64,000 bases of DNA from Undaria pinnatifida (GCA_012845835.1 JABAKD010000023.1:12275851-12339850); one strand, 5' to 3'. Counted from the stretch's first letter, positions 33,001 through 44,654 are shown. Numbers and translations: made by a program. The notes: generated by a model not told the origin, from the sequence alone.

Positions 33001-34156
33001 ACACCTGCTTCGTGTATGAATCCTGTCCAATAAGCGATCAGACAACACTGACATGCTTTTTTTTTCGTCTAATAAAACTCGAGTCTTGAATACTTAGCTG
33101 TCAAAATCGTAAGCGGTGTAGTCGCGTACTGTATCTACAAGAAGTGAGCGATCTACACAACTAGCAACAAGCAGCAGCATCGCAATAGTATTGGAGGGGT
33201 TGAATGACGAAGGCAGTCATACCACTGTGTTTAGCGCCTAAAACAACGTCAGCACGTTTCTCCACGATCAGACAACACACAAGACAGTCGATCTGGGAGG
33301 CTCGGATCAACATTATACTATTACAAGGGCTCCGCATGGGCGCCGGCATACGCCGGCGCATACGCCGGCGCCCATGCTTCGGGTAGGGCAGGGCAGCACT
33401 TCGACAACTTAAGGTGTAGCTGTCCGATTTGGCATGTATTGAACTTTAAAGTAATCCCAAGAGTTTAATACGAACATGGGATTATGAAAGTCATGCTTTG
33501 ACAAAAGAAAAAACGTAATATTATACAACAAAGAAGGCAAGGATAGGCGAAACAAACTAAGTTAAATGCGCCGTCAAGTAAAAGTTGGCGTCTATCAAAC
33601 AAAAATACCGAAAAGAGTATCATTGAGAACCTGCGTCGCCTCTAGACGAAACAAAAGAGGCCTTGGCTTTAATGAAGAGACTGCACTGCTGTCCCCGTAG
33701 CAATGGAGGTTCGAAGTCGACAGGATGCAAAGTCGGTTTGCATCAAACGTCGACATGAGGGCATGTCAGCCGGCGAGGTTTTGGAAGAAGATCGCTTTGT
33801 TTGTTACGTGAAGGCTGTCGCATTGATTGGTCTGCGTGGTCGCGGGCGGGGAGGAAAACGTAGAAGAGGAGGGCGATCTCTCGTTGCGGCGGCGTTGTCT
33901 AAGATTGGTGCGGGGGTGGCTTTGCTCGTCGGGAGGTTGGCGTAGCGCTTCTTCTCTGTTTCTTCTCGGGAAGGCGGGATATGTGTGTCTGCTGTCTTTT
34001 CTTCGTGGGTGCTTTCACGTTGTCGAAATCGGACGCGTCCCCTGGATACATAATATCCTGAGTGTCTCTACCATGACGACTGCTGATAGTGCCGTGCGTA
34101 TTTCCTAGAGACTGATATAGTATTTACTGGTAGTAATAATAATATACCTTTGCAAC
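33001..34156. other. Mostly unassigned sequence
   Basis: Besides the hairpin at 33,321-33,385 I see one short plus frame (33,703-33,945, 80 codons, Arg/Gly-rich) without recognisable features. Confidence 0.4.
33321..33385 (-). repeat. Hairpin terminus related to 54,424-54,480
   Basis: GCATGGGCGCCGGC (33,334-33,347) pairs with GCCGGCGCCCATGC (33,364-33,377). On the minus strand CTACCCGAAGCATGGG leads in and GGAGCCCTTGTA follows. The terminal GC(C/T)CTTGTA equals that at 3,887 and 47,822. Confidence 0.6.
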
Positions 34157-34505
34157 ATTTTTTTTCTTCATCCCATTTATTATCCCCGCACCACTCTCGC
34201 GCTCCGTCCCAGTAGTAACTCAGATCCGGGGTCACATAGCGGGCCCTCGTCCTCCCTCCCCTCTTCGGCACGTGCTTTCATTTTTACCGCGAGGAGAATC
34301 CAGCATTTTCTTCCTTCGTTGACTCGCGTCGAATTGTACCTAACCACGCTGCTAGGCGCTCTCAGCAGTTGATCCCTTTTGTTTTTTGTGCATTTTTGCA
34401 AATAAAGTCAAATCTCATCGTGGTGGGTGTCGAACTCAAGGACAACCAAACGTTAGTAGTATTCGAGGGTAAAACCACTATTAATAGACCACCGGGGCGG
34501 CCGGC
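34157..34505 (-). mobile_element. tRNA-derived SINE (family A), copy 2
   Basis: On the minus strand the head begins GCCCCGGTGGTCTATTAATAG and has a B-box-like GAGTTCGACACC near 34,430. It is followed by the family-A body and an A-rich end (poly-T at 34,158-34,165 on plus). Length is about 350 bp, usual for a SINE. Confidence 0.7.
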
Positions 34506-34649
34506 TGACAATTGATTAAAACAAAACAGGATCTTTGCATAGACTTACATTCCCTCCCCCATATTGTATGATATTACGATGGTTGACGCGATATGTATAG
34601 AATAAAGCGCCAAATACCTAAATATCAGCGTACGCGGAGTTTTAGATAT

Positions 34650-35075
34650 CATGAATAACGAACGACCGCGACGGCAGAGCACGGCAAAGCATAGCGCTGC
34701 GCTCTACTGAGCTAGCGCTGCGCTGCCGTGCGCTGCTGAGCTGAGCCGCAGGGCATCGCAGGGCACTGCACGGCGCTTCGTTGCTGTGAGCTATAGCGCT
34801 GCGATGGGGTGCTGGGCGGTGTCGAGCTGATGAGCCAAGCCCAGATCTCAGCCGATGAAGCTCCGTCAAGTACAAAACAAATGGTGCGAATCAAAGAAAA
34901 GCTAAAGCTGGACCGTTCCGCAACTAATGCACAGGCGGCAAATTAGCTGCAAATGGTAGGAAGTTTAACTTACTAGACAAAAAGGAAGAAAAAATCGCGA
35001 AAAAGTTCAAAATCGTGTTGGCAGAAAAACCAATTTTGCAGGAAACAGCTGAAAGGTCAAGAAACAGGCAATATT
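34650..35075 (-). repeat. Dispersed repeat with CAGCTCAGC-rich core (copy 2)
   Basis: Inverse copy of 2,330-2,790, including the GCAGGGCATCGCAGGGC core and AAATGGTAGGAAGTTTAACT. Confidence 0.65.
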
Positions 35076-35082
35076 TCAGTTG

Positions 35083-35220
35083 TTGTTGTTGTCGTTCTCA
35101 CATTAACTCGCATAATCAAGTTCGTGGTCACAGGACAGGCTCCAGTCACTCTGGAGCTGAGGAATACCCTTAGGGAAAAACACAAACCAAAGGTGGTACA
35201 CGCATAAATCACAGCTGATG
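35083..35220 (-). repeat. Dispersed repeat, copy 2
   Basis: Inverse copy of 26,285-26,440, abutting the previous repeat. Confidence 0.65.
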
Positions 35221-35357
35221 CAATTCATGCCTCCACCAGAAACATATAAAAGTGAAATCGGGAGTCAGTCTACGATGTCCCAGGTCCATACCGGTGCATA
35301 CGTCTCATTACTCGCGCCTGGGAAAACCGACTATACCGCTTGCCACCAAAGAAAGAC

Positions 35358-35864
35358 TCTTACGGCAGCGAGTCGGACCTGCGCAACTATATTTCCACGG
35401 GACTAGTTATGACTCACCTGCTGCCTTGAGAGTTCGTATTCAGTATCCAGCAGTACCTTTGATTCCTCTGGTTGATCCGAAACTCCAGACTTTGAGCGAA
35501 GTTAAACCGTTGAGTCTCGCAAGCACGTGAGATGACAGTTGATGGATGATGTGGATGCACAAGCGAGCAGTCGTTTATGCACGGGTGAACAGTTGATATG
35601 CCTTTTTAACTTTTAACTTTTGATCGCACTTTTTCTTTTTTAAGCGGGTAGTGTTGACTAAACACCAGGTGATGTCAGGTGGACGCAACATGCGCTACCA
35701 CCTGGGTCCGGCGTTACGATCCAGCGGATGAAACCGCTTTATAGATGAAACGTCCTTCCCACACCCACAGAGCTACCCACCACTGCGTCTGCGCCCGGTG
35801 AATCGTAATCATCAGACTACGGCCCACCGTATTTTTCATGTTCCCACGTTGGCTTGCCGTAACA
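35358..35864 (-). repeat. gypsy-1 3' LTR
   Basis: Read on the minus strand it starts TGTTACGGCAAGCC and ends CTGCCGTAAGA. It has the same length as the 5' LTR and differs from it at four positions by direct comparison. Confidence 0.92.
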
Positions 35865-35876
35865 CCTCCCCAAGGC
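35865..35876 (-). other. gypsy-1 polypurine tract
   Basis: On the minus strand TTGGGGAGG stands directly before the LTR start TGTTACGG. This is the expected place and composition of the plus-strand priming tract. Confidence 0.75.
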
Positions 35877-36062
35877 TGGTACTGTCCTCCAGAGCTTAGA
35901 ACAATGCGGCTTTAGCCAACGGAACTCTTTTACCCTTCCCAGCCAGACCTGCCGCCTAAGCAAACGGTTTAGGCTGAGGCCGCCCTTTTTCCTGGCTCCT
36001 GGCATTGCATCTCTTTTCCAGACTCCATGGCTCTTAACTGGACCAACTCCCCGACAACAGGT

Positions 36063-36551
36063 TTAAGATGCAGCTGTCGCTAACTCCTTCCCTTGATTGA
36101 CCTCATGCCGATTTAGCTCCTCCCAGTCACCGTCTGGGTATCTCACTCGCCAATATGGGTTGCTGAAATCGTACACCTCCCCTACGAACACCTTCCTCCG
36201 GCCATGGATGTCTGCAAACTCCCTCCTGACTTTAGTTCCTATCGGGAATGCCTTTAACGCCTCTTCCCTGGAAACTGCTTCCCTTTCCCCCCTTGTAGGC
36301 ACTCCTGGTGGTCGAGTCCGGTGATCCGCTCCATAATACCTCTCCCACAAAGCGTGAAACACGTCCAGCTGTAGTGGCGTGAAGCTTTCTTGTACTTCTT
36401 CCTCGTTCAGCCAGTTAGATTCGACGCCATCCAGGTGCCTGCCCTTGTATTCCCAGACCCACATGCCTTCTGTGACCCACAAAACTTTACGGTCGATTAG
36501 CGTGTACAGCGGTGCTGCCGCAATGGAAACCTCAGCAAATCCAACATCCGG
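36063..36551 (-). pseudogene. gypsy-1 C-terminal Tudor-like domain
   Basis: This is in phase with the integrase frame but separated from it by one TGA at 36,552-36,554. The C-terminal half has the pattern F-IGTKVRREF...VFVGEVYDF...YWRVRYPDGDWEEL, a Tudor/PWWP-like fold signature that I recall from retroelements of algae and oomycetes. Such tails may direct integration by binding chromatin; that function is inferred. Fusion to pol and position next to the 3' LTR make it an element domain, not a host gene. Confidence 0.6.
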
Positions 36552-37586
36552 TCACCAGGCCAAGTGCGCGAACTCGTCCTCAAAAGCATGGCGAAGTTCC
36601 ACCGGGCGTTCATGAAAGGGTTTGATGTCCGCCGCAGACACCATTCTCTTCCTGATACTGCGGCCATTCATATGCGCCGCGTAACTAAGGCCTGGATGTA
36701 TTACACGGACTACCTGCCATGGTCCCGTCCAGTGTTCGTGTGCTAACTTCGAGTGAACCCCTTCCGTCGATAGTGTGCTGGCCGCCTTCTTAACCAACGC
36801 GTAGTCGCCGATCCTGGATTGTCCCCCTGGAGAAGCACGACCTATGCCGTCATTATAGCTTCGCCTACTTTGATCCTTGGCAGCTTGCCTTTTCTCTAGG
36901 GCTTCGCGTACCTCTCTGAACGCTTGTTGTTGATCCGCCACGAAAGCGTCCAATCCCCCTTGATATTCTACACCATCGACGACAGGGGTTATCGAGTCCA
37001 ATTGTGTGCGGGCATCCCGACCGAACAATAGTCGAAATGGTGTCGGCGACGAGGGCAGGCTAGGATCTGGGGTAACACGCTGGATCCAGCATGCTGGGAG
37101 TACATACCGATCCCATATCCGAGGCCAAGACTTGCAGAGTTCGGATAATACCTCCTGGAGCCACCCCCCCACCCTTTCGACCGCTCCCTGGGCACGGGGG
37201 TGGTTGGCGGGACCATAATCTATCGACACTCTCAACCACTGGCACAAATGTTTCACCACCTGCGCTGTGAACTCCCCCCCAGCATCGCTCCGGATCGACA
37301 ACGGCACCCCGAAGGTCAAAAGGAGTTCTAACAGCTTGCGACTCACCCCGACGGCATCCTTCGACGGCAACGGATATGCGAACAGGAACTTGCTGGCTCT
37401 ATCCACCACAACCAACAGGTACCTGTTTCCGTCTTGAGACTCTTGTTTGAGGCCTTGGATGTCCATTCCTAGAACTTCCCAAGGCCGCAGAAACTTGGCT
37501 GGCATCATAGCTACTCGCTGACTGTTGGCCCGTTTCCTTCTCCTGCAGCCACACGAGAGCACATATTCGCGCACGTCCTTGACCAA
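36552..37586 (-). pseudogene. gypsy-1 integrase core and C-terminus
   Basis: The frame of 344 codons contains the catalytic triad in order: D in LGMDIQG, D in RSDAGGEF and E in GAVERV. A GPWQVV...GRSIRKR C-terminal block of GPY/F type follows. The N-terminal zinc-binding part is split off by a TAG after VKGN. The second zinc pair reads SCGCRRRK, with only one residue between the cysteines where two are usual. It would insert the cDNA, but the interruptions make it inactive here. Confidence 0.88.
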
Positions 37587-37598
37587 CGTCGGCCAATT

Positions 37599-37830
37599 TT
37601 AGTTGCCTTTAACGAGCAGCGTCGTGCGCGCCACGCCTGGATGGCCAAACATGCTGTGAACCAGCGCCAAGACCCCTGGTACCACCACCCTCGGTATTGC
37701 TAACTTAGGGTAAACAGCCATGTCAGCGCCGAGCAATCGGTGATGAGAGTAAATCTCCTGCCCCATACGTACGGTCTGAAGTGGTCTACCGCCCATAACA
37801 CCGCCATCACTTACCGTTCCGTAGGTGACC
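37599..37830 (-). pseudogene. gypsy-1 RNase H end fused to integrase zinc finger by a deletion
   Basis: After SPTER a TAA stands where gypsy RNase H usually has Glu. The frame then continues as VMAVLWAVDHFRPYVWG...TDCSALTWLF, a normal RNase H C-terminus. It then jumps straight into the integrase HSMFGHPG zinc-binding segment in another phase. The RNase H to integrase tether is missing, so a deletion of up to a few hundred base pairs is likely. Confidence 0.75.
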
Positions 37831-38690
37831 GTCTAGCATCGGTTCGAGACCACCGGTGACTAGCATACCCCAAGACACGTTCAGAACCTTCATGTGTCTG
37901 GGTAAGAACTGCTCCTGCTCCTAACTCGCTGGCATCCGTGTGGAGCTGGAACGGCCTGTTCCAGTCTGGCATAGCCAAAATCGGTGGTGACGTCAGAGCG
38001 AGGGTTAGCGCCGCCAACGCTTTGTCTTGCTCCTCTCCCCATGGAACCTTGAGTTTCCTCGCTCGTTTCGACGCGAAACGCTTGTCACGAAGATTCGAGA
38101 TTGGCGCTACCAGCGCGCTATATCGGGGGACGAACTTCCTCAGGTAGCCTGTCATACCCAGCAGTGCCCTCACTTCCTCCACCGTGTTGGCCCTAGTAAG
38201 TTGAGCAACGGCGTCGATCTTAGACTGTGACGGGCGCACTCCTAGCCTGTCCACCACCATGCCCACAAACTCTTGCTGAGGACAGCACCACCATGATTTA
38301 GAGAAGTTCACCGACAGACCGGCCCTCGATAGTTTCTCTAGCACTTGCCTAAATAGGTCGAGATGTCCTTCCACCTTTTGGGTGTAGATGATGATGTCAT
38401 CCAACCAGTTTTGGACTCCCTTCCCTTTCAACGGACCGAGAGCTCCGCCAACGAAGGCTGCAAAGCCTGCTGGTAGAGTCTTCAGTCCAAACCCGCATCG
38501 GTTGAGCTCCCACAGTGTACCGTGGGCGTCTCTGAATGCGGTCTTGTGCTTATCGTCTTCTTCGATCTCTAGTTGGGTGAATCCTGAAGCCAGATCTATT
38601 GACGTAAAACAGCTCGCACCCTTCATGCCGTCAAAGATGCTTTGGATATTTCCTAGGCCTCCACTCCGACTTTATCAACGTATTCAGCCC
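37811..38690 (-). pseudogene. gypsy-1 reverse transcriptase and RNase H
   Basis: Motifs in order are FTSIDLASGFTQLEI (the first catalytic Asp), CGFGLKTLPAGFAAF, NWLDDIIIYT (38,396-38,407 encodes WLDD), LGVRPSQSKI, and RNase H HTDASELGAGAVL. The catalytic box is LDD preceded by W where Y, F or M is usual. A frameshift near 38,665 separates this part from the upstream RT N-terminus. Confidence 0.88.
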
Positions 38691-39830
38691 CCGGTAGTCC
38701 TGGCAAACCCTCGCCGTTCCATCCTTCTTGCGAACCACGACACAATTTGCTGCCTACGCTGATGTCGATCTACGGATGGCCCCGGTTTGAAACTGTTTCG
38801 TCACCTCGCTCTGAATCATGGCTTCCTCCTCTGGGGAATATCGTCGTTGCTTAGCTGCATAGGGTGTGCAATCCTCCCTGGTCAGGGGCAACCGTAGCTT
38901 AGCCCCGTGGCACGCTGGCACTACCTTGGGGTTAGCCGGGAACAGTCCGCGATCACGATATTCACGCAACAGTTCTAACAAGTTTGACTTGCAACCCTGA
39001 CTTAACTGCCCCATGTTGGCTTCGGCTATGTCAACTGCAACTTCCTCGAGGTCACCCGCTTGCCTCTCCGTTCCTCCTCTTTGTCCCTCGACAGCTGGAA
39101 CGGGCTCTTTTTCTACGGACCGATCAAGTAGCAACCGCATTCTCTCTGTATCACTGGAGTTGGTTGCAAATACCTTCGCTACCACAACACCTTGCTGTAT
39201 GGTCATCGCGGTTTTCGTTCGGTTGACGACTTTGCATTGTAGAGGGTTGCCCGGGTACCACCATTGCACACCCCTGGCTACCCCCAACTCAGCTCCCAGC
39301 TCCATGTCGTATGGTTGCTTTGGTATGACCAGTACTAACTGTCGATCTTGTGGTTGGGGGCCCGTCACGAAGGCTTCCTTTTGCACGCTAACGAAACCCC
39401 CCACCTTTACCTCCTTTTCTAGGCGCATGTTCCACTGCAGGCTACCGTCATCCTCCCACACGACTTCGCTCTCCTTTGGGACTGTGTCCGGTTCTGTCAA
39501 CCCTTCCGGCTCTTTCTCTGCGGACGGCGGTGCCACTGCACAAAAGCGTTCCCACGGTGTCGCCTCCTTTCCAAGTATCGCTGCAGGGATTTCCTGGACC
39601 TTCCTGGGTGTTGCTTTCCAGCCCGTTGCCTTTCTTTCCGATGGCGTCGGGTACCCTGCCATCGATCTCAGCGGTACCCATGGCGATTCTGGAGCTGGCT
39701 TGAAGCCTCCTCCCTCCGCGAAATTGAGTACGCTCTCGTGCTCTCTAAGGAACGTAGCGCCTAGAATCAACCCATATGGTAGCCCCTCTACGACCCTGAC
39801 CGTCATCCTTCTCACTCGGTCTTCCGGCAT
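38665..39830 (-). pseudogene. gypsy-1 protease C-terminus, linker and RT N-terminus
   Basis: The frame begins near the protease flap end (GLPYGLILGATFLREH, matching the ILG block after the active site). It runs through an acidic linker and enters RT with GAKLRLPLTREDCTPYAAKQRRYSPEE. A TAG follows RRSTSA, after which the same frame continues as AANCVVVRKKDGTARVCQDYRGLN before the frameshift near 38,665. The linker of over 200 residues is long. Confidence 0.85.
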
Positions 39831-39835
39831 ACGGA

Positions 39836-40490
39836 TGAAGATGGTTTAGGCACTTGGTTTGGCGCAGCTTAGATCACCTTTGCATTGCGGATTGATTTCG
39901 TCAATGTAAAACATGAAGAAAACGTAAGATTGCATAGGAACAAAGGGGTTTACTCGCGCGAGTGACCCCTAGCCACTGAAATAAAAAGCCCAAAAGGGGA
40001 CCCCCCTACCGTAGCCTGAGTCGCATGAACACTAACGGAATGTCGCACGACCCAACAATGTTCATGGGGGGAACTCCGCTCTGGATAGGATTCGCCGCCC
40101 TAAGCAAACCTTTACCCTTGGAGCTAATTATACCCCCCCCCCCCCCTTGCGTTTCGCTCTACTGAGCGAACGAAAGACTCCGACGCATAATTCCCGCCCC
40201 CTGCTCCTGTGTCTATTAGAACGTCCACAAGCAATCGGCAACTGCTTCTAGTAGGGTGCCAAATGGTGGCCTTGACCCATGCCTGTCGTGTCCCTCCTCC
40301 ATTTTTGACAGGCGCGCAGTCCGATATTGCATGTGTTGCTTCCTCCTCTTGCCTGTGATGCGATTCAATGCTCCCCAGAGGATGATCGTCTGGGGCGCAC
40401 CTTCAGGCTTCTTGGTCAAAGTCAGCAGAGGGCGCTGTCCCCTTTCCATATGCCTGCTCCATATCTGCCTGTGCCACTTCTGATAAAGCA
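39836..40490 (-). pseudogene. gypsy-1 aspartic protease active site and gag-pro junction
   Basis: VDVLIDTGAGGGNYASESF contains the retroviral protease active site DTGA at 40,202-40,213. Downstream, a C-run on the plus strand (about 40,131-40,146) breaks the frame, the flap region VPPMNIVGS follows in another phase, and about 165 bp of unrelated sequence precedes GLPYGLILG. Upstream the frame continues with one TGA to about 40,490, where it meets the antisense gypsy-2 RT. Most of gag is therefore lost or displaced. Confidence 0.75.
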
Positions 40491-41584
40491 GCCATTCTGT
40501 GTTGATTACCGCCATACCCTCAAGCGCCACATCATCCGCAAGAGCTGGCCTATGCCCAACCTCGAGTCCTGCCAGGATGCCGTCGGAGACACCCTCTACA
40601 TTTCAGTCGCCGACATTCTCAGCGCGTTCTGGCAGCTACCCATGGCCGAGGGGCACGTCGACCGCACCGCCTTCGTGACACCGAGGCAAGTACTGTTTTA
40701 AACGCATGCCTTTTGGAGTAACGAATGCACCATGGCTGTTTCAATACGTCATGTCTTTAGCTCTAGGCCACCTTGGCCCTGACTCCGGTATCCTTTCGTA
40801 CATGGACGATTTGATTCGTATCAATCACACGTTCGAAAGCCACCTCGTCTCTCTCGAGAAAATGTTCGCAGCGTTGCATGTGGCAGGCTTGACACTCAAA
40901 CCGTCCAAAATTCATTTTTGGCTGAAAGAAGTCGACTATCTCGGTCATATCATTTCCGCGAAAGGTATTTCCGTCAGTACCGACCGCATTAATGCGATTC
41001 ACGACCTGCCCACGCCAAAATCCATTAAAGACTTACGTTCTGTTCTGGGTAGGGCGAATTTCGTCCGTCGGTTTGTCAAAGATTATTCTGACCTTAAGGC
41101 ACCGCTTGTGGAACTGACTCGAAAGAGCTTCGTCAAACGCACGAGTTTTAAAAAGGCCTGGGGTTCGGCACAAGATGCCGCATTCCAGAAACTTAAAGAT
41201 GCTTTATCCGAAGCCCCTGTCCTACACTTTCCCGATTTTTCGAGAGATTTCGTCGTTCACACCGACGCCTCTGAGCAAGGTGTAGGTGCTTTCCTAGCCC
41301 AACCGTCCAAGGGCAGCACCGATGGCAAAGAGCCGGATATTGCCGCGTACTATAGCAAGCGTTTTTCTCGTAGCCAAAGCCACTATAGCCCTACGATGAA
41401 AGAATGCCTTGCTGTCGTATGGGCTCTGACCCATTGGCGTCCGTATCCACTTTACGTGTTGTACCGACCACCAAGCTCTCACGTACCTGTACCACATGCA
41501 AGACATGTCCAATATGCTCACCCGTTGGGCAATTTGTCTTCAAAATTACGATTTCACCGTCAAACACGTTCTGGGAAAACTTAA
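40491..41584 (+). pseudogene. gypsy-2 reverse transcriptase and RNase H
   Basis: FCVDYR, SVADILSAFWQLPM and RMPFGVTNAPWLFQ precede SYMDDLI (YMDD at 40,799-40,810), LTLKPSKIHF and LGHIISAKGI. RNase H starts at VVHTDASEQGVGAFL. One shift near 40,685 divides the RT frame between TAFVTP and the following KYCFKRMPFG. Another near 41,445 breaks RNase H before TDHQALTYL. Confidence 0.88.
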
Positions 41585-42355
41585 CGTTGCACCGGATACG
41601 CTATCGCGCATTTTTAGCGAGGTGGATGGAGAACCACTTCCATCCGAACCGCAACTTGCAGCTATCTGTCTTATCTGTCTTCCCCGTCGTCGATGCTGCG
41701 AAGTTTCTTGCTCATCAGAGGAAAGAATTTTGTCAGTACTTTGACTAACCTAGCCAATCCTACTAAGGCTCGCGCCCCACACCAGCAATCAAAGTCCACC
41801 ATGAGTAAATTCTTCATCCACGAAGGTTTGCTTTGCCGGTCTTACGTCCCTGCCCACCTACGTAGGCGGGACACCTTTCGTGACCAGTTAGTGGTGCCGA
41901 AATCGTTGAGAACACTTGTAATCAACGCTTGCCATGACCTCCCCTCGTCAGGTGGTCACCTAGCCTTTAAAGGTACCTTCGACAAAGTTCGAGATCGTTA
42001 TTGGTGGCCCACGATGCACTCTGACGTTGCCGAACATGTTGAAAGCTGTCTTCCTTGTCAACGCCGCAAAACGTCTCACCGATCATCTACGCTGCCTACC
42101 GGGCACCGACCGGTCACCAGACCGTTTCAACTTGTTGCGGTGGATGTCGTCGAATACAAATCTAAGTCGGAAGGTAATCAATTTATCCTGTCTGTCATCG
42201 ATCACCTCACGCGTTTCCTCATTTTGATACCTATCAAGTCTAAGGAAGCTGCGGTAGTGGTTCGTCATCTTATTGACCGCGTCTTTTCGGTGTTCGGCCC
42301 ACAAGAAACCCTGCATTCCGATCAAGGGAAGTTTCAAAACCAACTCTTGAAATAG
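41496..42355 (+). pseudogene. gypsy-2 RNase H end and integrase N-terminal half
   Basis: HVLGKLNVAPDTLSR closes RNase H. After a further phase change near 41,700 come the zinc motif (ACHDLPSSGGHLAFKGT, then SCLPCQRRK) and the catalytic Asp residues in VAVDVVEY and LHSDQGKF. A TAG at 42,353-42,355 interrupts the core. Confidence 0.87.
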
Positions 42356-43330
42356 TTGCAGTCTGTCTATGGGCACAAGAAAACACGTACCGCCGCTTAT
42401 CGTCCGCAAGGGAACTCTGTTCTCGAGCTTGTCCACAGCACCGTTCACGATATGTTTGCCATGTACAGTAACTTGGCTTGCGATAATTGGGCGGAATTAC
42501 TACCGTTTGTCCAGCTTGCGCACAACACGGCATACTCCAAAACTTTGGAGGAGACTCCCCACTATCTTGTGTTTGGGCGCACGGCTACTCTCCCTGTCGA
42601 ACTCATTCTCGGAGTTCCTTCTACTGATGCACCACAAAATAAACTCGACGACTCACGTCGCACAGTAGAAAATTTGCAGCTCGCGTACGAGTTAGCCCGT
42701 CGCAATCTACAAGAACGAGCGGACAAGCAAGCCGTCGAAAACGAAAAATTGTCTTTCTCCAGTTTTAAAGTGGGCGACAAAGTACTACTGCATCGCCCGT
42801 ACCACGAAACTGACGGACCAAACCCCAAGCTCGTTAGCCCTTGGCATGACCCGTATACCGTCAGAGCTCAGCTCTCCCCTGTTATTCATCGTGTGTCAAA
42901 ACCGAACGAACCGGCCGAAGTTACGGTCCACTTAAGTCGGATGAAACAATTCGTCATACCTAAGTCATTACCTGCCCCTGACTTTGAGGCACTCGATGAC
43001 ATGTTCCTCCTCGGAACCACCCTACCCGTCCCTGATCTTGATGGTTCAATGCACACCGTCACTATCGGCCCGTATGTCATCAAAGCAATCGATGGTCATA
43101 AGCGGGGGGTAGGTGCAGCGTCGGTGGAGAATTTCCAATACCACCTCAAACTTAAAGGTCAACCACCACAATGTGGTGTATGGCGTCACTACAGCACTCT
43201 TCCTCAATGCAAGGAGATGATCGAATCTTACCGTGCTGTAATTCTGTCACAAAATCCTTGGGCTTTCGACCCGCTCGGGAAGAAGAAGCGAACCTATTCT
43301 AGATCGGATCGCGACGAAGGTAACACGTAG
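42356..43330 (+). pseudogene. gypsy-2 integrase C-terminal half with chromodomain-like tail
   Basis: The frame continues in phase after the TAG. The third catalytic residue is the Glu in PQGNSVLEL, followed by Leu where Arg is usual. A C-terminal block (KVGDKVLLHRPY, then VTVHLSRMKQF) is followed by FQYHLKLKGQPPQCGVWRHY...IESY, which fits a diverged chromodomain. Such tails are known in chromoviruses to target heterochromatin; its role here is inferred. Confidence 0.85.
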
Positions 43331-44600
43331 GGCATGTATACGCGCGTCGTCATATACATATTTTTTTTTCTTTGTGATTTGATCGCGTCGGTTTTGCAAC
43401 AACCGATGCCCGGCGCCCACGTGTTTTAGTATTTCCTGTAGCCGGCAGCCTTTCATGGCTTCCTTTGATTTTCGTTCGTATTTTGTCCTCCGTGCGAAGT
43501 ACCGCGCACGCGTGCCCGTGGTTATCTTGTTTTTGAAGCATGACCACTGATCATGTATGTTTTTTCTATTGACTTCTTAGTGAAGTACAATAGCGTCTGT
43601 CGTACGCCAGTTGACTCCCCGCGTCGTTACGCGCCCTTGTGTCCTCGCACGACCTTTGGAACCGGTATCAATTTGTGTACTCTAAGCAATATGGAGCTTT
43701 GCTTTGCCAGAAATCCGAGTGGAATAGCCTATTAGTCGTCTTTGTGCTGCATCGTGTACGTCGCCTGTTGGCACTTCGTCTAGTCGACTACTCGTTTTTT
43801 TTTTCCGGAGTGGCTTTCAGCCACAGGGGGGTCGAACAAGATCCGAGTTAGTCGAGAGGAAATTCATAATAAACGAGCAAACACCATGTCTTGTCTACTG
43901 GCTCCGCGGACATCACACGCCCAGTCTCTTCCCACCGGAATGCTTTTAATAGCGGAGTTATTGGATATGTGCCTGCGTCTGAACACAAATTCTAGAACCT
44001 GTGGGAACGTTTCGCACGTTCTCCTAGAAAGATCGTCTCTCGGAGCGATGTCGTTCTCGCCCACATTCCGAGCCACAAGGAAGGGTACAACATCCCGAGG
44101 AACCTCAAGACGTCTTCCCAGACGCTTCCTCAGCTCGTTGCCCCTTGCTTTCGTCCGAAAGGAGTGCGAGGGTGCGCCTTCGCACACCTCTCACACTTCC
44201 TTCTGTCCCCATCTCAACCTGAGATTCTGTCTCTTTACCGAGGACGTCTATTCGTCCGGTGATCGTCAACACCGCCCACATTCTGCGACCGTTGCCTGAG
44301 AGGGACGCTTGTACACAAAGCGTTGGAGATTCGCACCTCCCTGCGGTGTTCTCGAGAACCAACCCTTATAGTAGTGCCAATGAACAGCAGTAATGTTCTC
44401 ATCTTCATTATATCGTTATAATACTCGCCAACCCCCCCTGATTTTTTTTCTGATCAAACTGTGTATAGAAAAAAAACAAGATTACACTGGTTTTTGTTAC
44501 AGTAGTAGTACTACTAATAGTATATAGTAATAATCATAATGCTGTACGAGTATAGCGTCCTATTAATAATACATACCTGGTACAGCAGTACCTAGTAGCG
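43331..44600. other. Possible gypsy-2 3' region, no LTR proven
   Basis: A polypurine-like CAGGGGGG lies at about 43,824-43,831. A coding-like stretch at about 44,020-44,260 (SPRKIVSRSDVVLAHIPSH) has no family I recognise. Without a second copy I cannot define an LTR. Confidence 0.3.
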
Positions 44601-44654
44601 TGCAGTGTTACAGGGGAATTTATTTTGTTACTATCTCGCGATATGTCATACAGT

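Larger units (their letters stand above)
40491..43330 (+). mobile_element. Second Ty3/gypsy element, 5'-truncated, nested in opposite orientation (gypsy-2)
   Basis: Coding begins abruptly inside RT at FCVDYR and runs through RNase H and integrase to a chromodomain-like tail ending at 43,330. Gag, protease and the RT N-terminus are absent, and no LTR pair could be identified. It is unrelated at close range to gypsy-1, with a different RT box (YMDD) and a different tail. Confidence 0.85.
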
